DNA of 64,000 nt from NCBI GenBank assembly GCA_964474655.1, contig CAYYTU010000001.1, forward strand, positions 116,891-180,890, in the 5' to 3' direction. Below are positions 1-8,541 of the stretch, in pieces. The notes under the pieces are model-generated. The model saw only the letters and a program-made list of their open reading frames with translations. It had not been told where the DNA came from and ran no database searches. The first letter of the stretch is position 1. Each line of letters opens with the position of its first letter. This stretch comes from CAYYTU01 sp964474655. Lineage in GTDB: Bacteria > Chloroflexota > Anaerolineae > B4-G1. Position numbers and translations under genes: made by a program.

Positions 1-2
1 GG

Positions 3-896
3 GCCGTGCGGGAAGACGTCCGCGTCCCCGATCGCATGGGGCTGCTGGAAGAGACAGTCACCGCCTGCTACAACATCTCCGGCGACGATAACGCCAGCCG
101 GCTCGTCTGGAGCGAGAACCTGCTTGATCCCCCGCCAGGGGTGAAGCCCCGTCGCCAGACGGCCGAGACGGTCTACTTCGTCGGCTGCGTCAGTTCGTTC
201 TATCCGCGGGCCTATTCCATCCCCCGCGCCCTGGTGCAGATACTAGATCGGGCTGGGGAGGAGTTCACCACCCTGGGGGGCGAGGAGTGGTGCTGCGGCT
301 ACCCGCTTTATGTGGCGGGGATGCGCTCTCGTATGGCCGATCTGGCGCGGCATAACCTGGAGCAGGTGCGGGCAGTAGGGGCGAGGCGAGTGGTCTTCAC
401 GTGTCCCTCTTGCCTTTACGCCTGGTCGCATCTCCACCCGGAGATGGTGGATACGTCGGGGTTGGAATTGCTCCACGCCACGGAGATGCTGGTCGATTTG
501 TTGGATGCGGATCGCCTGGCCCTGGGGCCGGTGGAGGAGGTCGTGACTTACCACGATCCCTGCGATTTGGGGCGCAAGAACGGCATCTACGAGGCGCCGC
601 GAGCGGTGATGGGCGCCATCCCGGGGCTGGAGCTGCGCGAGATGTCGATGAACCGTCGGGACGCATTGTGCTGCGGGGGTGGCGGCGACGTGGAGACGGT
701 GGACCCGGATATTCCCGTCCAGGTGGCGGAGAGACGTCTGGCCCAGGTGGAAGCGACCGGTGCCAAGTATGTCGCCTCCGCCTGTCAGCAGTGCCAACGC
801 ACGCTCCAGGAGGGAGCGCGCAGAAATCGCATCCGCATCCGCGCGATCGACGTGGTGGAACTGCTCTGGCGTTCGGTCCAGGCAGCCGATGAGTGA
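3..896 (+). CDS. HdrB/HdrD-like CCG-domain (Fe-S) protein, 5' partial
   Basis: The reading frame is open to the left edge, so the gene starts outside the window and its N-terminal part is missing. Two cysteine-rich CCG domains are visible. The first runs from FVGC (around residue 60) through EWCCGYP to TCPSC. The second runs from HDPCD through LCCGGGG to ACQQC. This is the arrangement of heterodisulfide reductase HdrB/HdrD, GlpC and related subunits that hold a noncubane iron-sulfur centre. In HdrD-like members an N-terminal ferredoxin domain precedes these, and it would lie upstream. The gene overlaps the next one (HdrA-like) by 8 bases, so the two products probably form one electron-transfer complex. 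The physiological substrate (a heterodisulfide or another disulfide) cannot be read from the sequence. The family call is firm; the exact subunit type is not. Confidence 0.85.
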   Translation, partial: AVREDVRVPDRMGLLEETVTACYNISGDDNASRLVWSENLLDPPPGVKPRRQTAETVYFVGCVSSFYPRAYSIPRALVQILDRAGEEFTTLGGEEWCCGYPLYVAGMRSRMADLARHNLEQVRAVGARRVVFTCPSCLYAWSHLHPEMVDTSGLELLHATEMLVDLLDADRLALGPVEEVVTYHDPCDLGRKNGIYEAPRAVMGAIPGLELREMSMNRRDALCCGGGGDVETVDPDIPVQVAERRLAQVEATGAKYVASACQQCQRTLQEGARRNRIRIRAIDVVELLWRSVQAADE

Positions 897-2877
897 GAAG
901 GAGTGCGCAGTGGAAAACGTTCGGATTGGCGTCTACGTCTGTGAGTGCGGGGGGAATATCTCATCTACGGTGGACGTCGATGAGGTGGTGGCATCTATCG
1001 CCGATATGCCGGGAGTGGTGGTGGCCCGCAAGCACCGCTATATGTGCTCTGGGCCTGGTCAAAACGTGATTCAGCAGGACATCCGCGAGCATAACCTGGA
1101 GCGGGTGGTGGTGGCTTCGTGTACTCCACGGATGCACGAGCCCACTTTCCAGCGCACGTTGGAGGAGGCGGGGCTCAATCCCTTCCTGCTGGAGATGGCG
1201 AACATCCGCGAGCACGTCTCCTGGGTAGTCGAGGACCCCGATAAGGCGACGGAAAAGGCCAAGCGCCTGACGCGCGCGGCGGTGGCCCGCGTGGGACTCC
1301 ATTCCGCCCTGGAACCGCGCCAGGAGCCGTTCAGCGAGGCTTCCCTGGTGGTCGGCGGGGGCATCGCCGGTATTCAGGCCGCGCTCTCCATCGCCGATAT
1401 GGGCTATCAGGTCTATCTGGTGGAGCGGGAGCCCTCCATCGGCGGGCGGATGGCCCAGCTCAACAAGACGTTCCCCACCCTGGACTGTAGCACCTGAATA
1501 TTGGGACCGAAGATGATGGATGTCGGTCGGCATCCCAACATCACATTGCTCAGTTGCAGCGAGGTCGAGGAGGTCTCCGGATACGTGGGCAACTTCGACG
1601 TCCGCATCCGCAAGCGGGCTCGCTTCGTGGACGAGGACCTGTGCACCGGCTGCGGCTTGTGCCAGGAGAAGTGCCCCGCGCAGGTGACGGACGAGAGCTT
1701 CGAGGCGGGGCTGGGGGAGCGGAAGGCCATCTATCGGCCCTTCGATCAGGCCATCCCCAACGTGCCCGTGCTGGACGCAGACCATTGCATCTACTTCCAG
1801 CGTGATGGGCGCTGTGGGGCCTGCGCGAAGCTCTGCCCCACCGGCGCGGTGGACTACGAGCAGGAGGATCAGCTGCTGGATGTGGAGGTGGGGACCATCA
1901 TCGTGGCGACGGGCTTTGGGATGTGGGACCCGGCGCAGCTGTCGCAGTATTCCTACGGCCAATCTCCGGACGTGCTCACCGGGCTTCAGTTCGAGCGCCT
2001 GAGCAGCGCCAGCGGCCCCACCGAGGGTCGGATCGTGACCAGCGCCGGGGAGCCTCCGGAGAGCGTGGCCATCATTCACTGCGTCGGCAGTCGCGACGAG
2101 AATGCGCACGCCTATTGTTCGCGCGTCTGTTGCATGTATGCCCTGAAGCAGGCCCATCTGGTCCGCGAGAAGACCGAGGCGGAGGTATACGAGTTCTACA
2201 TCGATATGCGCACCTCCAGCAAGACGTACGAGGAGTTCTACGAGCGGCTGCAAGGGGAGGAGGTGACGTTCGTGCGCGGTCACGTCGCCGAGGTGGAAGT
2301 ATTGCCGGATGATCGGCTGCGCGTGCGGGGGGAGGACGCCGACCTGGGCTGGGTCTTCGCGCTAGATGTCGATATGGTCGTCTTGGCCTCGGCCATTGAG
2401 CCGCAGCCAGATGCCGGGCACGTGGCGGCGCTGTTCGGTCTCGGACGCGCTGCCGACGGTTGGTTCTCCGAGGCTCATCCAAAGTTGCGCCCGGTGGAGA
2501 CCAACGTCGGGGGCGTCTTTCTGGCCGGTTGCTGCCAGGGGCCGCGGGACATACCGGACACGGTGGCCCACGCCGAGGCCGCGGCTCACGAGGCGGTCAA
2601 GCTCCACAATCGCGGCCAAGTCACCATCTCGCCCCTGGTGGCCGTGGTGGACGAGGATCTCTGCTCCGCCTGCAAGACCTGCCTGACGCTCTGTCCCTAC
2701 GAGGCCATCAGCTTCGTCCCAGAGGAGGGCGTGGCGCGTGTGAACGAGGCGCTGTGTAAGGGCTGCGGCACCTGCGTGGCGGCTTGCCCGGCCGGAGCGA
2801 TCACTGCCCGGCATTTCACGAGCGAGCAGATCCTGGCGCAGATCGAGAGCCTCTTCCGAGCGCCTGTGGAGCGGTAG
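889..2877 (+). CDS. hdrA: HdrA-like FAD/iron-sulfur protein with in-frame TGA (probable selenocysteine)
   Basis: This is a 662-residue protein if the TGA at 1495-1497 is read through. Residues 10-135 match the HdrA N-terminal domain (VCECGGNIS, YMCSGPGQ, CTPRMHEPTF). An FAD-binding GGGIAG sits near 156-161. The segment LDCST-TGA-ILGPKMMDVGRHPN follows. HdrA proteins normally read C-x-x-C there, and the second cysteine is the TGA (position 203). After it come ferredoxin-type clusters (C252, C255, C258, C262; a second CGAC-x3-CP set; two more near residues 592-605 and 622-635). The family role is flavin-based electron transfer or bifurcation in Hdr complexes. The chosen ATG at 889 overlaps the upstream CCG-domain gene. 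Reading the two halves as separate genes would require a TTG start without a ribosome binding site at 1501. A pseudogene or sequencing error (TGC to TGA) is the alternative. Confidence 0.85.
1495..1538 (+). promoter_or_regulatory. Candidate bacterial SECIS hairpin after the in-frame TGA
   Basis: The UGA is followed after three bases by a foldable segment. TTGGGA (1501-1506) pairs with TCCCAA (1533-1538), and CCGA (1507-1510) pairs with TCGG (1527-1530). Together these give a ten-pair stem with a two-base bulge and a 16-base loop that contains GU. The position immediately downstream of the UGA and the size fit a bacterial SECIS element recognised by SelB. These bases also code a conserved peptide, so some of the pairing could be coincidence. 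Confidence 0.55.
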
Positions 2878-3225
2878 ATAGCCTTGTGCTAGAGTGTATC
2901 CTTCTGCATCTACTGATCCGAACAGCTGCATCTACCCTATGGTTAAGCAATAGCGCCAAGCTCTTTGGGATTTCGCGTGGTCGATAGCTTGAGATTGCTC
3001 AGCGGGGGTGTGTCCCTATGCGCGTCAACTTAAGCGTTGATGTGTAGAAATTCTTGCTCCAGCGGGGTTGCAAACCCCACTGTCTGACCATAAAGTGGTG
3101 CTGAAGTCTTTATGGTCACCAAACCCGCTCTGAGCACCCCGCAAAGTCCCAGATAACCTGGCGCCAAAGATTCTCCTTGTAGCTGCTCTTGTTGTAGCTG
3201 CCTTTGGCGGGCGCGTGTGCGCGGA
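2878..3225. other. Intergenic region with two hairpins, no convincing gene
   Basis: No coding region is convincing in the roughly 500 bases between hdrA and ccmE. Two inverted repeats lie side by side: GGGGTT/AACCCC (3064-3069 and 3073-3078, 3-base loop) and an 11-base perfect pair, TGACCATAAAG/CTTTATGGTCA (3085-3095 and 3108-3118, 12-base loop). Neither is followed by a T-run, so a standard terminator is unlikely. A 68-residue open frame on the minus strand crosses both hairpins and has no family resemblance that I can see. Confidence 0.5.
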
Positions 3226-3254
3226 TTGACACCCATTACCCTTCGTGGTATAAA
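3226..3254 (+). promoter_or_regulatory. Sigma-70-type promoter for the ccm cluster
   Basis: A perfect -35 box TTGACA (3226-3231) and the -10 box TATAAA (3249-3254) are separated by exactly 17 bases. Transcription would begin near 3261, leaving an untranslated leader of about 120 bases before ccmE. Confidence 0.75.
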
Positions 3255-3381
3255 CTCCCGATAAGAATTTTGAATATGGCCAACTATCTTATTCTGGTTG
3301 GGGATGGTCCAATCGGCGAGATTGGAGTTTTGTTTGTTGGACAGGCGTGTTAGGTCTGGTTAGAAAACAGGAAAGGCGACT

Positions 3382-3864
3382 ATGCCAGGTAGACTGAAGT
3401 TCATCATCGCAGGGCTGCTGATCGTAGCTGCTGTGGTTTATTTGATCGTCACCAGCACGGGCAGCACGGCGCGCTACTTTATGACCGTGCAAGAGTTGCA
3501 GGCGATGAGCGATGCTGGCGAGCGTAACGTCACAATCTCTGGCGCGGTGCTGGGAGATACTATCGCTTATGATTCCTCCAGGCCTCGCGTGACTTTTACC
3601 ATTGTGCAGGTGCCCGGCGATCCCAAGGAGGTGGAGCGGGCCGGCGGGCTGTCCAAGGTGCTCCACGATGCTGTCAACGACCCCGATGCCCCGCGCCTGG
3701 AAATCGTCTACGACGACGTGAAGCCCGATCTCTTGCAGCACGAGAGCCAGGCCATCATACGCGGTCGATTGCAGGAAGACGGCCGCTTCCACGCCGATGA
3801 GGTGCTCCTCAAGTGCCCCACGCGTTACGAGGAGGGCGTGCCGGACCAGGGTGAGGAGGGATGA
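3382..3864 (+). CDS. ccmE: Cytochrome c maturation heme chaperone CcmE, CxxxY variant
   Basis: A 160-residue protein with one N-terminal membrane anchor (residues 7-23) and an OB-fold periplasmic domain. CcmE carries heme bound covalently between the CcmABCD release complex and the CcmF synthetase. In classical CcmE the heme-binding residue is the histidine of an HxxxY motif; here the motif is CPTRY, with Cys145 and Tyr149. The cysteine form (CxxxY) defines the variant System I known from archaea and some bacteria, which also lacks CcmH. No CcmH is visible in this window, in agreement. The start has a GAAAGG ribosome binding site, and the end overlaps ccmF by four bases. Confidence 0.9.
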   Translation: MPGRLKFIIAGLLIVAAVVYLIVTSTGSTARYFMTVQELQAMSDAGERNVTISGAVLGDTIAYDSSRPRVTFTIVQVPGDPKEVERAGGLSKVLHDAVNDPDAPRLEIVYDDVKPDLLQHESQAIIRGRLQEDGRFHADEVLLKCPTRYEEGVPDQGEEG

Positions 3865-6380
3865 TGCTAGCGCAGATTGGCTCCGTTCTCACGGCTTTGG
3901 CGTTGACCGCGGCTCTGTACGCGGCCTTCGCCATATATTGGTCCATTCGGCGAGATGATTTACGCTGGGCTGCCAGTGGTCGTAACGCCGTCTATGCCGC
4001 TGCCGGGCTGCTGGGGCTGGCCGTGCTGGTCCTGTTGGCGGCTTTCCTCGACGACCAATTTTACATCCGGTACGTGGCTCAGCACTCCAGCCGCGCCCTA
4101 CCGTTTTACCTGAAGGCGTCGGCGGTTTGGGGCGGGCAAGCGGGGTCGCTGTTGCTCTGGTCGTTCTTACAGGCGCTCTTCGCCGCGCTGTTGGTGTGGC
4201 ATCCGCCAAGGCAGGGGCGTGTGTTGATTCCCTGGGCGACGGTCTTCCTCAGCTTGATCACGGTCTTTTTCACCGCTGTGACGCTCTTCCTCTCCAATCC
4301 GTTTGCGATGGCGACGACGGTGCCGGCCGATGGGCAAGGGCTCAATCCGCTGCTTCGTCATCCCGGGATGATCTTCCATCCCCCGGCGATGTATCTGGGC
4401 TACGTCGGGCTGGCGGTGCCCTTCGCCCTGGCCCTGGCGGCGGTGGTCGTCCGGCGCGTCGACGATTGGCCCGCGGCCGCTCGCCGCTGGACCCTGGCGG
4501 CCTGGCTCTTTCTGGGGCTGGGGTTGTTGCTGGGAATGCGTTGGGCCTACGATGTGTTGGGCTGGGGCGGGTATTGGGGCTGGGACCCGGTGGAGAACGC
4601 CGGATTGATGCCCTGGCTCACCGCGACGGCCTTGCTTCATGGTTTGGTGATGCAGGACCAACGACGTGGATTTCGCTGGTGGAACCTGTTGCTGGTCCTT
4701 CTTTCATTTGTGTTGGTGCTCTTCGGTACCTTCACCACGCGCAGCGGCCTGATTCAGTCCGTACACGCTTTTGCTCGTTCCAATCTGGGCCTCTACTTCT
4801 TGGGCGCGATTGCCCTGACGCTATTGGGCTCGCTGGCTCTGTTCTTCACTCGTCGGTCGCTGCTGACCGATGATGAGGCCACGGATGACCTCTTCTCACG
4901 CGAAGGAATGTTCATCCTGACGTTGATTCTATTTTTGACCATTACAGTCTCCGTGTTCGTTGGTAGTACCTTGCCCACGCTCACCGGGGGGACGTTCGAG
5001 GCGCCTCCGGCCTGGTTCGATCGGGTCACTGGCCCGCAGTTCGCCGCGCTGGTGCTGGTGATGGGCCTCTGTCCGCTGCTGGGCCGGGCCGTCAACGCGC
5101 TGCGCCAGCTGGAGCGACGTGGGTTCAGCGCGTTGTTGGGAAGCGTGTTGGTGACGGGGATTGCCGTGCTGGTCGGCTTCACGCGCCCAGCTTCGCTTAT
5201 TGGCTTCGCCATTGTTGGTCTGGCCGGTGGGACGGCCCTGGGTGAGATAAGTCGTGCTCTCGCTGCCCGCGTCCGCAAGGGCGAGGGGCCGGCTCAGGCA
5301 TTGTGGCGTCTCTTCGGGCGGAACCATCGCCGTTACGGCGGCTACCTGGTCCATTTGGGCGTGATCTTGATGGCCGTGGGCGTCATCGGCACGCGCTTCT
5401 ATCCCTTCGAGACCGAGATAGTGATAGCGCCTGGCGAATCCATCACGGTGGGCGACTATGCTCTGGTCTTCGAGGACTTGAAGCAAGAGTCCGCCAGCGA
5501 TCACGTTTCCACTCGCGCCTCGCTCGCGGTCTATCGCGGCGATAAGCATTTGCGCACGCTCTATCCTCAGCTGGACAATTACCAGGATTTCCATCAAACA
5601 ATCGCGATTCCCGCGGTGCGGGCCGGCGTGCGGGAGGACCTCTATTTGATTCTGGCGGGTTGGTCCGATGGTGGTACCAGCGCGACGTTCAAGGTCTTCA
5701 TCAACCCGCTGGCTATGTTCCTCTGGCTGGGCGGGCTGGTCTTTATGGCCGGCGGCGCGGTGGCATTGTGGCCGTCGCTGGACGAGGCGCGACTCTCCGC
5801 GCCCCAGATGCGTCGTCGTCGCGTATGGAGCGTCCTTGGCCTGGGTGTGGGTGTGGTTCTGTTGGCGTTAGCCGTGTGGGCGATGTGGGGCACTGGGCAG
5901 GGCACGGCTGCTCCAGCGCCAGATTCTGGCGCCCAACTGGCTCAATCGCAGTCGTCGCGCGTCCGCGAGGGTGAGCCAGCGCCTGGCTTTGCGCTTGATC
6001 TCTTGGACGAATCCACGCTCGACCTCGCCGACCTGCGGGGGGAAGTGGTGGTGCTCAACTTCTGGGCCACCTGGTGTCCGCCTTGCGAGGACGAGCTGCC
6101 CGACTTCCAGTCCGTGTGGGAGGATTATCGTCAGCGCAATGTCGTCTTCGTGGGCCTGACCATCCAGGAGGATATGGCCGAGGTGGAGGAGATGCTTGCT
6201 CGGTTGGGCGTCACATACCCGGTCGGGCTCGACGCTCAACAGCAAATCGCCCTTGAGTACGGCATCACCGGCGTGCCGGAGACCTTCGTGATCGATCCCC
6301 AGGGTGACGTGGCTTCCGTCCACATCGGGCCGGTGAGCGCCGGGCAGCTCCGTCAGGACCTGGACAACTTGCTGGAGTGA
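3861..6380 (+). CDS. ccmF: CcmF heme lyase fused to a CcmG/TlpA-like thioredoxin domain
   Basis: An 839-residue fusion. Residues 1 to about 660 are a multi-spanning CcmF with the tryptophan-rich signature GYWGWDPVENAG and the upstream HPGMIFHPP segment, which handle heme for attachment to apocytochrome. A further membrane span near 650-675 leads to a periplasmic thioredoxin domain with WCPPC at residues 738-742 and the cis-proline segment GVPETF. That domain would keep the apocytochrome CxxCH cysteines reduced, a job normally done by separate CcmG/ResA. The ATG overlaps the ccmE stop. Fusion of synthetase and reductant in one chain is the notable point. The frame is continuous through the junction, with no sign of a frameshift. 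Confidence 0.92.
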   Translation: MMLAQIGSVLTALALTAALYAAFAIYWSIRRDDLRWAASGRNAVYAAAGLLGLAVLVLLAAFLDDQFYIRYVAQHSSRALPFYLKASAVWGGQAGSLLLWSFLQALFAALLVWHPPRQGRVLIPWATVFLSLITVFFTAVTLFLSNPFAMATTVPADGQGLNPLLRHPGMIFHPPAMYLGYVGLAVPFALALAAVVVRRVDDWPAAARRWTLAAWLFLGLGLLLGMRWAYDVLGWGGYWGWDPVENAGLMPWLTATALLHGLVMQDQRRGFRWWNLLLVLLSFVLVLFGTFTTRSGLIQSVHAFARSNLGLYFLGAIALTLLGSLALFFTRRSLLTDDEATDDLFSREGMFILTLILFLTITVSVFVGSTLPTLTGGTFEAPPAWFDRVTGPQFAALVLVMGLCPLLGRAVNALRQLERRGFSALLGSVLVTGIAVLVGFTRPASLIGFAIVGLAGGTALGEISRALAARVRKGEGPAQALWRLFGRNHRRYGGYLVHLGVILMAVGVIGTRFYPFETEIVIAPGESITVGDYALVFEDLKQESASDHVSTRASLAVYRGDKHLRTLYPQLDNYQDFHQTIAIPAVRAGVREDLYLILAGWSDGGTSATFKVFINPLAMFLWLGGLVFMAGGAVALWPSLDEARLSAPQMRRRRVWSVLGLGVGVVLLALAVWAMWGTGQGTAAPAPDSGAQLAQSQSSRVREGEPAPGFALDLLDESTLDLADLRGEVVVLNFWATWCPPCEDELPDFQSVWEDYRQRNVVFVGLTIQEDMAEVEEMLARLGVTYPVGLDAQQQIALEYGITGVPETFVIDPQGDVASVHIGPVSAGQLRQDLDNLLE

Positions 6381-6441
6381 GATGGTAGGCAAGTGAGGCA
6401 AGTTCACGGATAGCAATATGGACGTCTGGAAGTGAGAAGTT

Positions 6442-6693
6442 ATGGAGATTGGGGCAATTCTAATCGGTATTGCGTTGACGGTAATCGTCGGGGCATATTT
6501 GGCCCGACCTTTTCGTGCGGGAAACGTCGATGATCAAGTAATCGAAACCTGGGTCTCGCGTGCCCGGAATGAGAGTGGGGATGTGCCGGGGAGTGAAGAA
6601 TCGGCGGCGGTCAATTTCTGCCCGCAGTGTGGCCGGCGTGTCGCTCCCGACGACCGCTTCTGTGCTGGCTGCGGCAGACAACTACGGGGGTGA
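6442..6693 (+). CDS. Small membrane-anchored zinc-ribbon protein
   Basis: An 83-residue protein. An N-terminal hydrophobic segment (residues 4-21) would anchor it in the membrane. The C-terminus has two CxxC pairs (CPQCG and CAGCG) that form a zinc ribbon. It lies between ccmF and a secreted-domain membrane protein in the same direction with short gaps, so it probably belongs to the cytochrome maturation operon. I do not know its role. Zinc ribbons of this type are common in membrane proteins of unknown function, and none of the catalytic motifs of CcmH (LRCxxC) is present. Confidence 0.7.
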   Translation: MEIGAILIGIALTVIVGAYLARPFRAGNVDDQVIETWVSRARNESGDVPGSEESAAVNFCPQCGRRVAPDDRFCAGCGRQLRG

Positions 6694-6698
6694 GGACG

Positions 6699-7922
6699 AT
6701 GATGAGGAGTGACGTGCGCCGAGCTGAGCTTGTCGAAAGCCCACGAGTTTTACGTTTCACGGTGGTCGCACTGTTTCTCTTCGCTGCTCTGCTGACCATG
6801 GCCTGGGCTCCCCATCCTCAAACCGGTTCGGTCTCCATCACTGGCCAGGTGACCAACGGCACGCCGGACGGCGCTGTGCCGGAGGATCTCGCGGTCACGC
6901 TCCACATCTTCGCCGAGATGGAGGAGCGAGACGTCTATACCACGACGTTGGGAACCGATACCACTTTCCGCTTTGAGGACGTCGCTCTGTCCGAGGGGGA
7001 TACCCTGGTGACGCGGGCTCTCTACGACGGCGTGATGTACACCTCGGCGTTTACATCCGCCACGTCCACGGCGGATGAGCAGGAGATCGCCTTGCCGATC
7101 ACGATCTACGAAACGACCGATGATCCCGGCGAGGTCTTGATATCCCAGCTGCACGTGTTTGTCAATCAGGTAGGTGATCGCCTCCAGATCGGTCAATACT
7201 GTCTGATCAGCAACACCGGTGATCGTGCCTACCGGGGAACGGTGGACCCGCAGACCGGCGAGCGTATGACGTTGGCTTTTGAGTTGCCGGCAGGGGGAGA
7301 GAATCTTAGCTTCGATGACGCTGGCAGTGAGCGATATGTGACGCGCGAGAACGGCTTCGCCGATACCAGGCCGGTTCTGCCGGGCGACAGCACCGTCGAG
7401 ATCTCCTTCAATTACGAGATCCCCTATCAGGAGGGGATGGAGGTGCAGCAGGCGTTTGACGTTCCGGTCCGCGCTGGCGTGTTGGTGCTCCCCGAGGGCG
7501 ATATCGAGTTGGTGGGAGAGGGAATCTCGTCGGAAGGGACCATCGATACGCAGATGGGGCCGGCGCTTTCCTATACCGCTGGGCCGCTGGCGGCCGACGA
7601 GTCGTTGACGTTCAACGTCGTCTCTCAGCCGACAATCTCACAGGGCAGCACAGGATCTGATCAGCGGACAAGCAGAGGGGCTGGCTCTGGTAGGGCGCGT
7701 GGGATTGCCGTGGGGCTGGCGGCGCTGGCTGCCGCGGGTGTGGCGGCTTATCTGATGTGGCGCTCGCCGGGGCAAAGGACGGTGCCGGCGCAGGTGCGCT
7801 CGCAGGTGGAGGCCATCGCCGTGCTGGATGCTGACTTCGAGGCCGGGCGCGTATCCGAGGAGGATTATCGAAAGAAGCGCCGGTCGCTCAAGCGCGAGGT
7901 GCGGGAGCAGCTTGCAGGGTAA
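6699..7922 (+). CDS. Membrane-anchored protein in ccm operon, function unknown
   Basis: A 407-residue protein. The start at 6699 follows the ribosome binding site GGGGGTGAGG and gives an N-terminal hydrophobic segment (about residues 15-33, FTVVALFLFAALLTMAWA) that is either a signal peptide or an anchor. The extracytoplasmic part begins with a beta-rich region (GSVSITGQVTNGTPDGAVPEDLAVTL) resembling carboxypeptidase-regulatory or other Ig-like folds. A second membrane span lies near 345-362. The short cytoplasmic tail ends in a charged helical segment (DADFEAGRVSEEDYRKKRRSLK) that resembles a SHOCT-like helix. Position between ccmF and ccmABC suggests a role in cytochrome c assembly or membrane handling of apocytochromes, which is inference. 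Confidence 0.65.
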   Translation: MMRSDVRRAELVESPRVLRFTVVALFLFAALLTMAWAPHPQTGSVSITGQVTNGTPDGAVPEDLAVTLHIFAEMEERDVYTTTLGTDTTFRFEDVALSEGDTLVTRALYDGVMYTSAFTSATSTADEQEIALPITIYETTDDPGEVLISQLHVFVNQVGDRLQIGQYCLISNTGDRAYRGTVDPQTGERMTLAFELPAGGENLSFDDAGSERYVTRENGFADTRPVLPGDSTVEISFNYEIPYQEGMEVQQAFDVPVRAGVLVLPEGDIELVGEGISSEGTIDTQMGPALSYTAGPLAADESLTFNVVSQPTISQGSTGSDQRTSRGAGSGRARGIAVGLAALAAAGVAAYLMWRSPGQRTVPAQVRSQVEAIAVLDADFEAGRVSEEDYRKKRRSLKREVREQLAG

Positions 7923-7958
7923 CAGCGAGGCTGACAAAGTTTCCGGGCGAGTTTACAT

Positions 7959-8315
7959 TTACAGATCGAACAGGTAGCGCAATCTCTCGGTCACTTTTGC
8001 TCTCAGCGGTGGCGATAGATCCCCGATCTCACGCCGGATGATGGACGTGCTGACCGTCATCAGGCGATGTAGCCGAAGCACTGATGAGACCCGCAGGCCC
8101 GTCCTGGCGAAATCGGGATGGTTGGTATCTATCACAATGTCCGTTTCCAACAAATTGTTGGGGGCTTGACTGGTGATAAACGCCAAGATGACGTGGTTGT
8201 AGGGGCCAAGAGGCTCAGTCATGCAGACAGCTGGTCGCACCTTCGTCGTTGTGAGGTCGTCGAAGGGGAAGGGAACCAGGACAACTTTACCCTGCGTCGT
8301 GGAATGGCTTCCCAT
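7959..8315 (-). CDS. MazF/PemK-family toxin (endoribonuclease)
   Basis: A 118-residue protein with the MazF/PemK opening pattern: a beta strand (GKVVLVPFPFDD), then KVRPAV, later the strand segment VILAFITSQ and the C-terminal LRLHRLMTVS. These toxins cut mRNA and are neutralised by a small partner. The upstream gene on the same strand overlaps by 29 bases and encodes an acidic protein of antitoxin size. The pair sits on the strand opposite the cytochrome c maturation genes and separates ccmEF from ccmABCD. The toxin family call rests on the N-terminal motifs and the gene pairing. Whether it is active cannot be judged. Confidence 0.8.
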   Translation of the reverse strand: MGSHSTTQGKVVLVPFPFDDLTTTKVRPAVCMTEPLGPYNHVILAFITSQAPNNLLETDIVIDTNHPDFARTGLRVSSVLRLHRLMTVSTSIIRREIGDLSPPLRAKVTERLRYLFDL

Positions 8316-8541
8316 CGTCCAGCGAGTAGATGTCCTCTTCGGGCTCTTTTAGGAAGTCGAAGGCCGGGTTGGAAGCAGCCGCTTGCAGCCACTCGGCTTC
8401 GTCTATATCGGATGCTTCTTCGACCAGGATGATGACCCGCACGCGGCTTGGGCCAGCGAAGGGGAGTGGCTCGTCTAGGAGCAGACGTTGCTGCTCGTCG
8501 ACAGTTCCTGTCGTTTCTATCGCTTTCTTCAAGGATGTCAT
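8287..8541 (-). CDS. Probable antitoxin of the MazF-type pair
   Basis: An 84-residue acidic protein directly upstream of, and overlapping, the MazF-like toxin gene. It has a short N-terminal region with a beta hairpin-like segment (QQRLLLDEPLPFAGPSRVRVIILV) and an acidic C-terminal tail (EPEEDIYSLDDGKPF), which would be the toxin-binding part. I do not recognise a specific DNA-binding fold. The assignment rests on gene order, size and composition. Confidence 0.65.
   Translation of the reverse strand: MTSLKKAIETTGTVDEQQRLLLDEPLPFAGPSRVRVIILVEEASDIDEAEWLQAAASNPAFDFLKEPEEDIYSLDDGKPFHDAG

Noticed and set aside
961..2283. Long open frame (440 residues) on the minus strand
   Set aside because: It lies fully opposite the hdrA coding sequence, has no family motifs, and its openness follows from codon bias of the GC-rich gene.
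1501..2877. Separate gene for the C-terminal half of HdrA
   Set aside because: It would start at TTG with no ribosome binding site and lack the FAD-binding part. Similarity continues straight through the TGA, so one gene with recoding is more likely.
3030..3236. Minus-strand 68-residue frame in the hdrA-ccmE gap
   Set aside because: It spans two hairpins, has no recognisable motif and no ribosome binding site that I could defend.
7959..8541. Integrated mobile element carrying the toxin-antitoxin genes
   Set aside because: No integrase, transposase, terminal repeats or attachment sites are visible around the pair.
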